NCBI RefSeq assembly: GCF_021389975.1 | Contig: NZ_CP089981.1 | Span: 1,382,501-1,446,500, forward strand | Reading direction: 5' to 3' | DNA length: 64,000 nucleotides | Source: Fulvivirga ulvae | GTDB lineage: Bacteria > Bacteroidota > Bacteroidia > Cytophagales > Cyclobacteriaceae | In this document: one piece after another, positions 18,301-24,852 of the stretch | Layout: every line of letters starts with the position of its first letter | Position numbering within the stretch: the stretch's first letter is position 1 | The notes under the pieces: generated by a model | Databases searched by the model: none | Told to the model about the DNA's origin: nothing | Seen by the model: only the letters and a program-made list of their open reading frames with translations | Position numbers and translations under genes: made by a program

Positions 18301-19213
18301 AGTCTGTAACGTTCACATCTTCCCTGTGAAGTATAATAGACTTCGACCCGGAATCAACAATCGTTTCTATATCTTCCTCTGTAAGGATGTGATCCCTCTC
18401 CAATAAAACTTCGTTTCTATCGATTGAAACCACTTCACCAGTATCCTCATCAACGAAATCCTCTGTCCAGGTTTTTAAAACTCTAGCCGCCAGTTTTCTT
18501 CCAGCTGCATTCTTAAGATCCTTTTTCGTAGCCTTAACCTCTTCAGACAAGCCAAACAAGTCAAGAATATCCTTATCAGTTCCGTAACCAATTGCTCTCA
18601 AAAGTGTAGTTACAGGAAACTTCTTTTTTCGATCAATGTATGCATACATCACGTTATTAACGTCTGTAGCAAACTCTATCCATGAACCTTTAAAGGGTAT
18701 AATTCTAGCAGAATATAGTTTGGTGCCGTTTGTATGCTTACTCTGAGCGAAGAATACGCCCGGCGATCTGTGAAGCTGAGAAACAATAACTCTCTCTGCT
18801 CCATTGATCACAAAAGAACCCTTCTTCGTCATGTATGGTATATTACCTAAGAAAACTTCTTGCTCAATCGTTTCGAAGTCCTCATGATCTTCATCATTAC
18901 AGGTAAGTTTTAATTTAGCCTTTAAAGGTACTGAATACGTCAGACCTCTATCGATACTTTCGTCGACAGAATACTTTGGAGGATCAACTATATAGTCGAT
19001 GAACTCCAGTACGAAGTTCTCTCTGGAGTCCGTGATCGGAAAATTTTCAGAAAAAACTTTGAATAATCCTTCTTGTTCCCTTTTTTCGGCCGGAGTTTCC
19101 AACTGGAAAAAGTCCTTAAAGGACTGAAGTTGTATATCAAGGAAATCGGGATAATCTATTACTTTCTTAATAGATGAAAAACTGATTCTTGAGTTATCTT
19201 TTTTAGTAGCCAA
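15341..19213 (-). CDS. rpoB: DNA-directed RNA polymerase beta subunit
   Basis: 1290 residues, full length. The rifampicin region is recognisable and looks wild type (FFGTNQLSQFMDQTNPLAE, then THKRRMSALGPGGLSRERA). The C-terminal Switch/clamp region (MKLGHLVDDKMHARS) is intact. It forms the catalytic core with RpoC. It is preceded by a terminator-like hairpin after rplL and by a second small hairpin in its leader, so its expression is probably set apart from that of the ribosomal genes upstream. Confidence 0.99.
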   Translation of the reverse strand: MATKKDNSRISFSSIKKVIDYPDFLDIQLQSFKDFFQLETPAEKREQEGLFKVFSENFPITDSRENFVLEFIDYIVDPPKYSVDESIDRGLTYSVPLKAKLKLTCNDEDHEDFETIEQEVFLGNIPYMTKKGSFVINGAERVIVSQLHRSPGVFFAQSKHTNGTKLYSARIIPFKGSWIEFATDVNNVMYAYIDRKKKFPVTTLLRAIGYGTDKDILDLFGLSEEVKATKKDLKNAAGRKLAARVLKTWTEDFVDEDTGEVVSIDRNEVLLERDHILTEEDIETIVDSGSKSIILHREDVNVTDYTIIFNTLAKDNSNSEKEAVEQIYRQLRNTEAPDEQTARDIIQSLFFSEKRYDLGEVGRYRINKKLGLDIDSDQRVLTTEDIILIVKYLIGLINSKAVVDDIDHLSNRRVRTVGEQLYTQFGVGLARMARTIKERMNVRDNEDFKPVDLINARTLSSVINSFFGTNQLSQFMDQTNPLAEITHKRRMSALGPGGLSRERAGFEVRDVHYTHYGRLCTIETPEGPNIGLISSLCVHAKVNNMGFIETPYREVNEGKVVMSGDVKYLTAEEEDTHNIAQANAPLKDDGQFVNERVKARFEGDFPVVEPAEVRYMDVAPNQIVSVAASLIPFLEHDDANRALMGSNMQRQAVPLMKPEAPIVGTGLEGRVALDSRALILAEADGEVEFVDAKKIVVKYDMDDDDRLINFDDDFKTYNLIKFRRTNQDTCINLTPIVKKGERILKGQPLVEGYATQGGELALGRNLRVAYMPWQGYNFEDAIVISEKVVRDDIYTSIHIDEYELEVRDTKRGEEELTSEIPNVSEEAVKHLDENGIIRVGAEVKEGDILIGKITPKGETDPTPEEKLLRAIFGDKAGDVKDASMKAPPSLRGVVIDTKLFSRPKKDKDLRAKSKKEVEILKSKYSKQLLALRSQMIEKLTKLLDGKTSQGVKHKFGDELISKGMKFNGRNIEQNLFPEKNIYKDESTYNVPEEVNLISDVILDNWTTEEDVNDLVFRLVKSYNIKRNEIAGDFKRERFTLEVGDELPAGIVQLAKVYIAKKRKLKVGDKMAGRHGNKGVVARIVRTEDMPFLEDGTPVDICLNPLGVPSRMNLGQIYETVLAWAGLELGRKYATPIFDGASMDEVATELKEAGLPEYGRAYLYDGLTGQRFDQPVTVGIAYMLKLGHLVDDKMHARSIGPYSLITQQPLGGKAQFGGQRFGEMEVWALEAFGASHVLQEILTIKSDDVIGRAKAYEAIVKGENMKKPNIPESFNVLVHELRGLALEITLD

Positions 19214-19242
19214 GGCTTTAAAAATTTAAATTACAAGATGTT

Positions 19243-19263
19243 GTAAACGGCCGTGTCGTTTAC
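19243..19263 (-). other. Small hairpin in the rpoB leader
   Basis: GTAAACG and CGTTTAC form a 7-bp stem with a 7-base GC-rich loop, 30-50 bases before the rpoB start. It could be a regulatory or processing element of the rpoB leader. No promoter matching TAnnTTTG was found between this hairpin and the terminator at 19306. Confidence 0.45.
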
Positions 19264-19305
19264 GGCCAGAATGTATGATGTTCGTAAGTTGCTACAAACA
19301 GCAAA

Positions 19306-19331
19306 AGACCCCGATTAGTTTATCGGGGTCT
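19306..19331 (-). terminator. Terminator or attenuator between rplL and rpoB
   Basis: A GC-rich 10-bp stem (AGACCCCGAT / ATCGGGGTCT) with a 6-base loop, followed on the minus strand by TTTTGCTGTTTG. It lies 40 bases after the rplL stop. In E. coli a partial terminator at the same junction lets ribosomal proteins outnumber polymerase subunits; an equal role here is inferred from position and structure. Confidence 0.8.
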
Positions 19332-19370
19332 AACTTTTTGTTAGACGAGCAAAAAATATGTCGCCAAGGT

Positions 19371-19751
19371 TTACTTTAACTCCACTTCGGCCCCAGCTTC
19401 TTCAAGCTGCTTCTTAAGACCTTCTGCTTCGTCCTTACCTACACCTTCCTTAATAGCTTTAGGAGCGCTGTCTACGATTTCTTTAGCTTCTTTAAGTCCT
19501 AATCCAGTTAATTCTTTTACTAATTTAACGATAGCTAATTTAGCTCCACCTGGTGACTTAAGGATCACATCGAATTCTGATTTTTCCGCTGCAGCTTCTC
19601 CTCCATCTCCACCTGCAGGTGCGGCAACAGCAACAGCTGCAGCAGCAGCAGGCTCTATACCGTGCGCTTCTTTCAAATATTCTGCTAGCTCATTTACTTC
19701 TTTAACTGTAAGTTCAACTAGTTGATCTCCAAGTGCTTTAACGTCTGCCAT
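19371..19751 (-). CDS. rplL: 50S ribosomal protein L7/L12
   Basis: 126 residues. The N-terminal dimerisation domain (about 1-35) is followed by an Ala/Gly-rich flexible hinge (PAAAAAVAVAAPAGGDGG). The C-terminal factor-binding domain (about 55-126) carries KSPGGAKLAIVKLVKELTG and GLKEAKEIVD. It forms the stalk that recruits EF-Tu and EF-G. The gene follows rplJ after 47 bases, giving the usual L10-L12 pairing. Confidence 0.98.
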   Translation of the reverse strand: MADVKALGDQLVELTVKEVNELAEYLKEAHGIEPAAAAAVAVAAPAGGDGGEAAAEKSEFDVILKSPGGAKLAIVKLVKELTGLGLKEAKEIVDSAPKAIKEGVGKDEAEGLKKQLEEAGAEVELK

Positions 19752-19798
19752 TTTTATTCTTATTTAGTCAATTATTCTTTTTAATGATTTTTGATTTT

Positions 19799-20329
19799 TT
19801 AATTTTCTCGTTCGGATAGTGCCTTCACCAAACCTCCCAATGTATTCTTACCACTCTGAAGTGCAGAAAGTACATTTTTAGCAGGTGATTGAAGAAGTGC
19901 AACAACCTCACCTATAAGCTCTTGCTTAGATTTAAGCTCGCTTAAAGTTTTCAGATTCTCTTCTCCTATGAAGAAATCTCTATCTATGGAAGCAGCCTTT
20001 AACAAAGGTTTATTTGAACCTTGTTTTTTTCTGTACTCTGTTATTACTTTCCCAGGAAGATTTGCCACTTCTGAAGAGAAGATAACTCCTGAAAAACCTT
20101 TTAAAGACTCGTCAAGATTAGTGAAATCACCTTCAACATTGCCGAGTGCTTTCTTGATAAAAGTGTTCTTATAAACACCATATTCAACACCTCTATCAAA
20201 ACAAATTTTTCTGAAAGCATTTATCTGTGCTACTGAAAGACCTGAAGCATCCGTGATATAGAAATGAGGATTCTTGTTAAACTTCTCGGTCAGTGACTCT
20301 ATTATATTTGCTTTTTCTTGCCTTGTCAT
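19799..20329 (-). CDS. rplJ: 50S ribosomal protein L10
   Basis: 176 residues, full length. The N-terminal rRNA-binding domain carries YITDASGLSVAQINAFR, and the C-terminal helix anchors L7/L12 dimers. The start codon overlaps the rplA stop (ATGA), so translation of the two is coupled. In other bacteria L10 with L12 represses its own mRNA; no leader structure for this was identified here. Confidence 0.98.
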   Translation of the reverse strand: MTRQEKANIIESLTEKFNKNPHFYITDASGLSVAQINAFRKICFDRGVEYGVYKNTFIKKALGNVEGDFTNLDESLKGFSGVIFSSEVANLPGKVITEYRKKQGSNKPLLKAASIDRDFFIGEENLKTLSELKSKQELIGEVVALLQSPAKNVLSALQSGKNTLGGLVKALSEREN

Positions 20330-21030
20330 GATTTTATTCCTGATAATGAATGTTTGTCAATAGTGATTGAAGGGCTCATTGTTGTAGAAATATTGATACT
20401 TTTAAAGTATGTTCCCTTCGCTGAAGCTGGCTTCAATTTAGCTATTGTACTGATCATCTCCTGAACGTTGTCCTTGATCTTATCAGGTGTGAAAGATGCT
20501 TTTCCAACGCTGGCGTGAACGATACCAAATTTGTCAACTTTAAAGTCTATTTTACCTGCTTTAATATCCTGCACAGCCTTTCCTACTTCCAAAGTCACCG
20601 TACCTGATTTAGGGTTAGGCATCAAACCACGTGGCCCGAGGACCCTACCTAATCTACCAACCTTAGCCATTACTGTAGGCATAGTGATGATAACATCTAT
20701 ATCTGTCCAACCACCTTCGATTTTCTTAATATAGTCATCCAAGCCTACATAGTCTGCACCAGCATCTTTAGCCTCTTGCTCTTTATCCGGGGTACAAAGT
20801 ACCAACACTTTGAGATCCTTGCCTGTGCCATGTGGAAGTGTAACCACACCTCTAACCATTTGATCTGCCTTCTTAGGATCTACACCAAGTCGAATGTCTA
20901 AATCTACAGAAGCATCAAATTTAGTGAAGGTGATGTCTTTCAAAAGATTAGCAGCTTCATCAAGGGAGTATTCCTTTAGCTTATCCACTTTAGCTTGCGC
21001 TGCTTTCTGATTTTTTGTCAGTTTTCCCAT
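20326..21030 (-). CDS. rplA: 50S ribosomal protein L1
   Basis: 234 residues from the ATG at 21030 (MGKLTKNQKAAQAKVDK). A TTG nine bases further upstream is also in frame, but the ATG fits the family start. The signature VLGPRGLMPNPKSGTV is intact. L1 forms the movable stalk at the E site and is often a translational repressor of rplK-rplA. It lies 12 bases after rplK and overlaps rplJ by 4 bases. Confidence 0.97.
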   Translation of the reverse strand: MGKLTKNQKAAQAKVDKLKEYSLDEAANLLKDITFTKFDASVDLDIRLGVDPKKADQMVRGVVTLPHGTGKDLKVLVLCTPDKEQEAKDAGADYVGLDDYIKKIEGGWTDIDVIITMPTVMAKVGRLGRVLGPRGLMPNPKSGTVTLEVGKAVQDIKAGKIDFKVDKFGIVHASVGKASFTPDKIKDNVQEMISTIAKLKPASAKGTYFKSINISTTMSPSITIDKHSLSGIKS

Positions 21031-21042
21031 TTGCTTCAAATT

Positions 21043-21483
21043 TTACTCCCAAGGAGCAGTTCCAGTTACTTTTATTCCCATACTTCTGGCTGTACCAGCA
21101 ACCATCTTCATGGCAGAATCGATTTTGAAAGCATTTAGGTCTGGCATTTTTGTCTCGGCAATCGCCTTAACCTGATCCCAGGTAACACTTCCAATTTTTG
21201 TTCTGTTAGGTTCCGCAGAACCACTTTTCTTCTTAGAAGCTTCCAGCAGCATAACCGCAGCAGGAGGGGTCTTGATTACAAAGTCGAAAGACTTGTCAGA
21301 ATAAATTGTAATCAATACAGGTAACACCTGACCCTGTTTCTCTTGTGTTCTCGCGTTAAACTGCTTGCAGAAATCCATGATGTTAAGTCCTTTAGAACCT
21401 AACGCAGGACCAACTGGTGGTGAAGGGTTTGCCTGACCTCCCCTAATCTGCAACTTCAAGTATCCACTAATTTCCTTAGCCAT
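21043..21483 (-). CDS. rplK: 50S ribosomal protein L11
   Basis: 146 residues, full length. The N-terminal PPVGPALGSKG loop (thiostrepton and EF-G contact region) and the C-terminal rRNA-binding domain (GTARSMGIKV) are both intact. L11 belongs to the GTPase-associated centre. It follows nusG after 4 bases, inside the secE-nusG-rplKAJL operon. Confidence 0.98.
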   Translation of the reverse strand: MAKEISGYLKLQIRGGQANPSPPVGPALGSKGLNIMDFCKQFNARTQEKQGQVLPVLITIYSDKSFDFVIKTPPAAVMLLEASKKKSGSAEPNRTKIGSVTWDQVKAIAETKMPDLNAFKIDSAMKMVAGTARSMGIKVTGTAPWE

Positions 21484-21487
21484 TATC

Positions 21488-22045
21488 TTAATCTAATTTT
21501 TCTACTTGCATATAGTTTAATTCTACAGGAGTATTCCTGCCGAATATCTTTACCATTACATTGAGCTTCTTCCGCTCTTCAAATACCTCTTCTACTGTAC
21601 CCGTGAATCCACTGAATGGACCATCCATTACTTTTACAGATTCTCCCACAATGTATGGAGTCTCGAGCTTTTCCTCGAATTCATCAATCTCATCAACCTT
21701 GCCTAAAATTCTGTTGACCTCTGATTGACGTAGAGCTACCGGCTCCTTTGAGGAACCTGTTCCATTATTTCCAAGAAAACCTATAACACCAGGGATACTT
21801 GTAACCAGGTGATTGGCTTCACCATTACTTAGGTCCGCCGACACCAGTACATAACCCGGAAAGAAGTTTCTTTCTCTGACTCTCTTCTTTCCTCCCCTCA
21901 TCTCATACACTTTCTCAGAAGGAATCAATACCTGAGGAATAAAATCCTGAAGTTTCTCTCTTTCAACTTCAGTCTCCAAGTATGATTTAACTTTCTTTTC
22001 CTGACCGCTTACAACCCTTACCACGTACCATTTTAATTCACTCAT
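21488..22045 (-). CDS. nusG: Transcription termination/antitermination factor NusG
   Basis: 185 residues. The N-terminal NGN domain (about 4-110, beginning KWYVVRVVSGQEKKV) is joined to a C-terminal KOW domain (about 130-185, VMDGPFSGFTGTVEEV). NusG binds the RNA polymerase clamp and couples transcription to translation through S10 or to Rho. It sits between secE (20 bases upstream) and rplK (4 bases downstream), its standard place. Confidence 0.98.
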   Translation of the reverse strand: MSELKWYVVRVVSGQEKKVKSYLETEVEREKLQDFIPQVLIPSEKVYEMRGGKKRVRERNFFPGYVLVSADLSNGEANHLVTSIPGVIGFLGNNGTGSSKEPVALRQSEVNRILGKVDEIDEFEEKLETPYIVGESVKVMDGPFSGFTGTVEEVFEERKKLNVMVKIFGRNTPVELNYMQVEKLD

Positions 22046-22065
22046 CGCTAGCCAAGTATTAGTAA

Positions 22066-22257
22066 TTAAAATTCGTTATAAAACCAGTCCATGCCATTCT
22101 GAAAAACATAGTCCATAAGACCTATCACCAAAGCAAAAATCAGTGAAGCTACAAGGACCAAAATCGAGCTACTCTGAAGCTCACTATATTTAGGCCATGA
22201 GACTTTATTTTTCATCTCATCATATGACTCCAGAATAAATGTCTTTAACTTATGCAT
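22066..22257 (-). CDS. secE: Preprotein translocase subunit SecE
   Basis: 63 residues, the short SecE form with one membrane segment (about residues 30-52). It carries the conserved cytoplasmic amphipathic motif ESYDEMKNKVSWPKY. SecE clamps SecY in the SecYEG channel. It lies between tRNA-Trp (21 bases upstream) and nusG. Confidence 0.96.
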   Translation of the reverse strand: MHKLKTFILESYDEMKNKVSWPKYSELQSSSILVLVASLIFALVIGLMDYVFQNGMDWFYNEF

Positions 22258-22278
22258 CAGACTTTCAATTTAAATTAG

Positions 22279-22351
22279 CACGGGTGGAGAGACTCGAACT
22301 CCCAGCCAATGGTTTTGGAGACCACTACTCTACCAATTGAGCTACACCCGT
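22279..22351 (-). tRNA. tRNA-Trp (anticodon CCA)
   Basis: 73 bases with a full cloverleaf. Acceptor ACGGGTG/CACCCGT has discriminator G; the anticodon loop CTCCAAA gives CCA (22316-22318); the T arm is GGGAGTTCGAGTCTCTC. The 3' CCA is not encoded. It is co-transcribed with secE, as is common in this phylum. Confidence 0.97.
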
Positions 22352-22452
22352 ATGTTTATTTAGTTGTATCTATTGAATATGAGTACGTCTTTTCAACTTC
22401 CTCACCTCTCTCAATTTGAAGCATGACATGCGCCACAGCCCAAAATGGTCTG

Positions 22453-22460
22453 CAAAGATA
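22453..22460 (-). promoter_or_regulatory. -7 box of the tRNA-Trp-secE-nusG-rpl operon
   Basis: TATCTTTG on the minus strand matches TAnnTTTG exactly. It lies between the tuf terminator and tRNA-Trp, about 100 bases before the tRNA. No good TTTG -33 element is seen at 19-21 bases. Confidence 0.7.
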
Positions 22461-22480
22461 CAACAACTTTTTAGAAAATA

Positions 22481-22509
22481 AAAGCGTTCCGATATTTTCG
22501 GAACGCTTT
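22481..22509 (-). terminator. Terminator of tuf
   Basis: A perfect 12-bp stem (AAAGCGTTCCGA / TCGGAACGCTTT) with a 5-base loop, followed on the minus strand by TATTTTCTAAAAAG. It lies 18 bases after the tuf stop. Confidence 0.88.
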
Positions 22510-22526
22510 ATTAGAATATTTTATTC

Positions 22527-23714
22527 TTAATCTAAAATTTCAGTTACCTGACCTGAACCTACTGTTCTACCACCCTCACGGATAGCGAATCTAAGTCCTT
22601 TTTCCATTGCTACCTTGTTGATAAGGTTAACTTCAATAGATACGTTGTCACCAGGCATAACCATTTCAACTCCTTCAGGAAGCATGATTTCTCCAGTAAC
22701 GTCAGTAGTTCTCAAGTAAAATTGAGGTCTATATTTGTTAAAGAAAGGAGTGTGACGACCACCTTCTTCTTTAGAAAGCACATAAACCTCAGCTTTGAAC
22801 TTTTGGTGAGGAGTAACAGAACCTGGTTTACAGATTACCATACCTCTCTTAATCTGGCTCTTTTCGATACCCCTTAGAAGAAGTCCTACGTTATCACCAG
22901 CTTCACCTCTGTCCAATATTTTTCTAAACATCTCAACTCCAGTTACAGTAGATTTCAAACCTTCTGCGCCCATACCCAAGATATCAACAGGATCACCACT
23001 ATTGATTACTCCTCTTTCAATTCTACCAGTGGCTACTGTACCTCTACCAGTAATAGAGAATACGTCCTCAACAGGCATCAAGAAATCTTTATCTATCAAA
23101 CGCTCAGGAAGTGGTATGTAGTTATCAACTGCATCCATAAGCTCTTCAACTTTAGCAACCCACTCAGGCTCACCGTTCAACGCACCTAAAGCAGAACCTT
23201 GTATAACAGGAATATCATCACCAGGGAAGTCATAGTCAGAAAGCAATTCTCTGATTTCCATTTCCACAAGCTCTAACAATTCAGGATCATCTACTAAGTC
23301 AACTTTGTTCATAAATACAACCAAAGCTGGTACACCTACCTGACGAGAAAGAAGGATGTGCTCTCTTGTTTGAGGCATTGGACCGTCAGTAGCAGCAACA
23401 ACTATGATTGCTCCGTCCATCTGAGCAGCTCCAGTTACCATGTTCTTTACATAATCCGCGTGACCCGGACAGTCAACGTGAGCGTAGTGACGCTTTTCTG
23501 TCGCATACTCAATATGTGAAGTATTGATAGTAATACCTCTTTCTTTTTCCTCTGGTGCGTTATCAATTGATGAAAAGTCTCTGTTCTGAGCCAGACCTTT
23601 GTCTGATAATACTTTAGATATTGCAGCAGTCAAAGTTGTTTTACCGTGGTCTACGTGACCGATTGTTCCAATATTCACGTGGGGTTTTGAACGGTCAAAA
23701 TTTTCTTTAGCCAT
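22527..23714 (-). CDS. tuf: Translation elongation factor Tu
   Basis: 395 residues, full length. The GTPase motifs are intact: GHVDHGKTTL, DCPGHADY and NKVD. Domains II and III follow to GGRTVGSGQVTEI at the C-terminus. It delivers aminoacyl-tRNA to the ribosomal A site. It lies between tRNA-Thr and its own terminator, in the conserved order tRNA-Tyr, tRNA-Gly, tRNA-Thr, tuf, tRNA-Trp, secE. Only one tuf copy is in the window. Confidence 0.99.
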   Translation of the reverse strand: MAKENFDRSKPHVNIGTIGHVDHGKTTLTAAISKVLSDKGLAQNRDFSSIDNAPEEKERGITINTSHIEYATEKRHYAHVDCPGHADYVKNMVTGAAQMDGAIIVVAATDGPMPQTREHILLSRQVGVPALVVFMNKVDLVDDPELLELVEMEIRELLSDYDFPGDDIPVIQGSALGALNGEPEWVAKVEELMDAVDNYIPLPERLIDKDFLMPVEDVFSITGRGTVATGRIERGVINSGDPVDILGMGAEGLKSTVTGVEMFRKILDRGEAGDNVGLLLRGIEKSQIKRGMVICKPGSVTPHQKFKAEVYVLSKEEGGRHTPFFNKYRPQFYLRTTDVTGEIMLPEGVEMVMPGDNVSIEVNLINKVAMEKGLRFAIREGGRTVGSGQVTEILD

Positions 23715-23885
23715 ATTTGAAAATCCCTAGTTTAGTTAAAATTATATTCGTTATTAAAATTATTTACCCTTTAAATGAGTATAAGGCTCATTATACCGTA
23801 CTCTTTACGGCAATGATCCTTTTCTTTCGTTGCTAAACTCCGTAGCTCCTTTAATGTGATATGAATTGATTAAATCATATCTTAG
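23715..23885 (-). other. 171-base tRNA-Thr-tuf spacer with three small hairpins
   Basis: Three inverted repeats are seen on the way from tRNA-Thr to tuf: GATATGA/TCATATC (23858-23881), CCGTA/TACGG close to 23800-23815, and AATGAG/CTCATT close to 23775-23795. The first lies directly behind the tRNA 3' end and could guide 3' processing. No TAnnTTTG box was found, so tuf may be transcribed from the tRNA promoters upstream. Confidence 0.4.
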
Positions 23886-23957
23886 AGCCAAGAAGGGGAT
23901 TTGAACCCCCGACCTCTTCCTTACCAAGGAAGCGCTCTACCCCTGAGCTATCTCGGC
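23886..23957 (-). tRNA. tRNA-Thr (anticodon GGT)
   Basis: 72 bases. Acceptor GCCGAGA/TCTTGGC pairs with one G-T wobble and discriminator T. The anticodon arm CTTCC-TTGGTAA-GGAAG gives GGT, and the T arm is GGGGGTTCAAATCCCC. The 3' CCA is not encoded. Confidence 0.97.
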
Positions 23958-24048
23958 TAGTTCCGCTATGCCTCAGAGCACACTTTGTCGGATTCACCCG
24001 ACCTCCTGAGTTATTTTCAGGATGCCCTACCCCTGAGCTATCTCGGTC
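23958..24048 (-). pseudogene. Degenerate tRNA-Thr-like remnant
   Basis: A 20-base stretch at 24027-24046 (CTACCCCTGAGCTATCTCGG on the plus strand) is identical to 23937-23956 in tRNA-Thr and covers the acceptor 5' side and D arm. Behind it an anticodon-like stem TCCTG/CAGGA and the variable-loop sequence AGGTCGG can still be aligned. The anticodon loop is AAAATAACT (nine bases, no U33), the T loop lost its TTCAA core, and no 3' acceptor strand pairs. It is therefore unlikely to be a working tRNA; a decayed tandem duplicate is the best reading. Confidence 0.65.
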
Positions 24049-24144
24049 AGAAAAGTTCAAAGTTCATAACCTAAAGTTGTAAACCTTCCAAACCTCTTCA
24101 AAATCTGAGAGGAGCAATTTATCAACCTTAAACTCAAAATTATG

Positions 24145-24217
24145 AGCGGGAGACGAGGTTCGAACCCGCGACCTACAGCTTGGAAGGCTGTCGCTCTACC
24201 AACTGAGCTACTCCCGC
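24145..24217 (-). tRNA. tRNA-Gly (anticodon TCC)
   Basis: 73 bases. The acceptor GCGGGAG/CTCCCGC is perfect, with discriminator T. The anticodon arm ACAGC-CTTCCAA-GCTGT gives TCC, and the T arm is GCGGGTTCGAACCTCGT. The 3' CCA is not encoded. Confidence 0.97.
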
Positions 24218-24236
24218 TTATGATCTAACAGAAAGA

Positions 24237-24244
24237 CAAAATTA
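24237..24244 (-). promoter_or_regulatory. -7 box before tRNA-Gly
   Basis: TAATTTTG on the minus strand matches TAnnTTTG and lies 20 bases before the tRNA-Gly 5' end. A good -33 element is not evident, so it may be a secondary promoter inside the tRNA cluster. Confidence 0.5.
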
Positions 24245-24288
24245 CGATTTTGTTACGGTATCGTAAAATAAATCCGACCATTAAAATG

Positions 24289-24371
24289 TGGGGGGAGCAG
24301 GATTCGAACCTGCGAAGTCATAAGACAACGGATTTACAGTCCGTCCCAGTTGGCCGCTTTGGTATCCCCCC
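24289..24371 (-). tRNA. tRNA-Tyr (anticodon GTA)
   Basis: 83 bases, with the long variable arm expected for tRNA-Tyr. Acceptor GGGGGGA/TCCCCCC has discriminator A. The anticodon arm CGGAC-TGTAAAT-CCGTT gives GTA, and the T arm is GCAGGTTCGAATCCTGC. It is the first member of the tRNA-tuf cluster. Confidence 0.97.
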
Positions 24372-24443
24372 AAAGCTTCAAAATTCAAATGAACTTACCC
24401 TTTGATTTTAGGTTTTTCGTTACCGTTTTTTCCAAAGGAAGTG

Positions 24444-24474
24444 CAAAATTATACGGTTTTTTCTTTTAATCAAA
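24444..24474 (-). promoter_or_regulatory. Bacteroidota sigma-A promoter of the tRNA-tuf cluster
   Basis: On the minus strand TTTG (24474-24471) is separated by 19 bases from TAATTTTG (24451-24444), a full match to the consensus. The tRNA-Tyr 5' end lies 73 bases downstream. Confidence 0.85.
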
Positions 24475-24540
24475 CTTTTGAAAAAAAAAGATCATTTTTT
24501 TTCAAAAAAACACCTCCGGCTTATTTCAGGGCAGTTTTTG

Positions 24541-24852
24541 TTATAGAAAAATAATCTCGCCTATTATACCCCGGCCTATTTCCTGCTCAAAAATATCAAT
24601 GATCTTACTCTTGGACAAGTTAAGCTCATGCTTTAACGGGGCTGAATTTATTTCCACAAAAAGTACTTGGTTTTTAATAAATATTTTCCCGGTTCTGTTC
24701 GCTATGGTCTTACCCATCAGACTCTCCCAGGAAGAAACCAATCTTGCCTCATCAAATTTTCCTTTTAAGCGATAATTATTTAAAAGATCATTTATAGCTT
24801 CCCCGACCGTGGAAATGTCGGATTTACGAGAGTTATATTTCTTCTTGTCCAT
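24541..24852 (-). CDS. DUF721 (DciA-like) protein
   Basis: 103 residues, the compact DUF721 form. The pattern VSSWESLMGKTIANRT followed by LFVEINSAPLKHELN is characteristic. DUF721 includes DciA, a loader or operator of the replicative helicase DnaB in bacteria lacking DnaC/DnaI. Its start lies inside recF (20-bp overlap), so it is coupled to recF, which fits a job in replication or repair. Whether this short version works as DciA does is inferred. Confidence 0.85.
   Translation of the reverse strand: MDKKKYNSRKSDISTVGEAINDLLNNYRLKGKFDEARLVSSWESLMGKTIANRTGKIFIKNQVLFVEINSAPLKHELNLSKSKIIDIFEQEIGRGIIGEIIFL

Noticed and set aside
21031..21039. TTG start three codons upstream of the rplA ATG
   Set aside because: L1 proteins begin close to MGKLTK; the ATG at 21030 is preferred.
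23875..24060. 61-codon open frame on the minus strand
   Set aside because: It runs across tRNA-Thr and the tRNA-like remnant; its translation is simply tRNA sequence.
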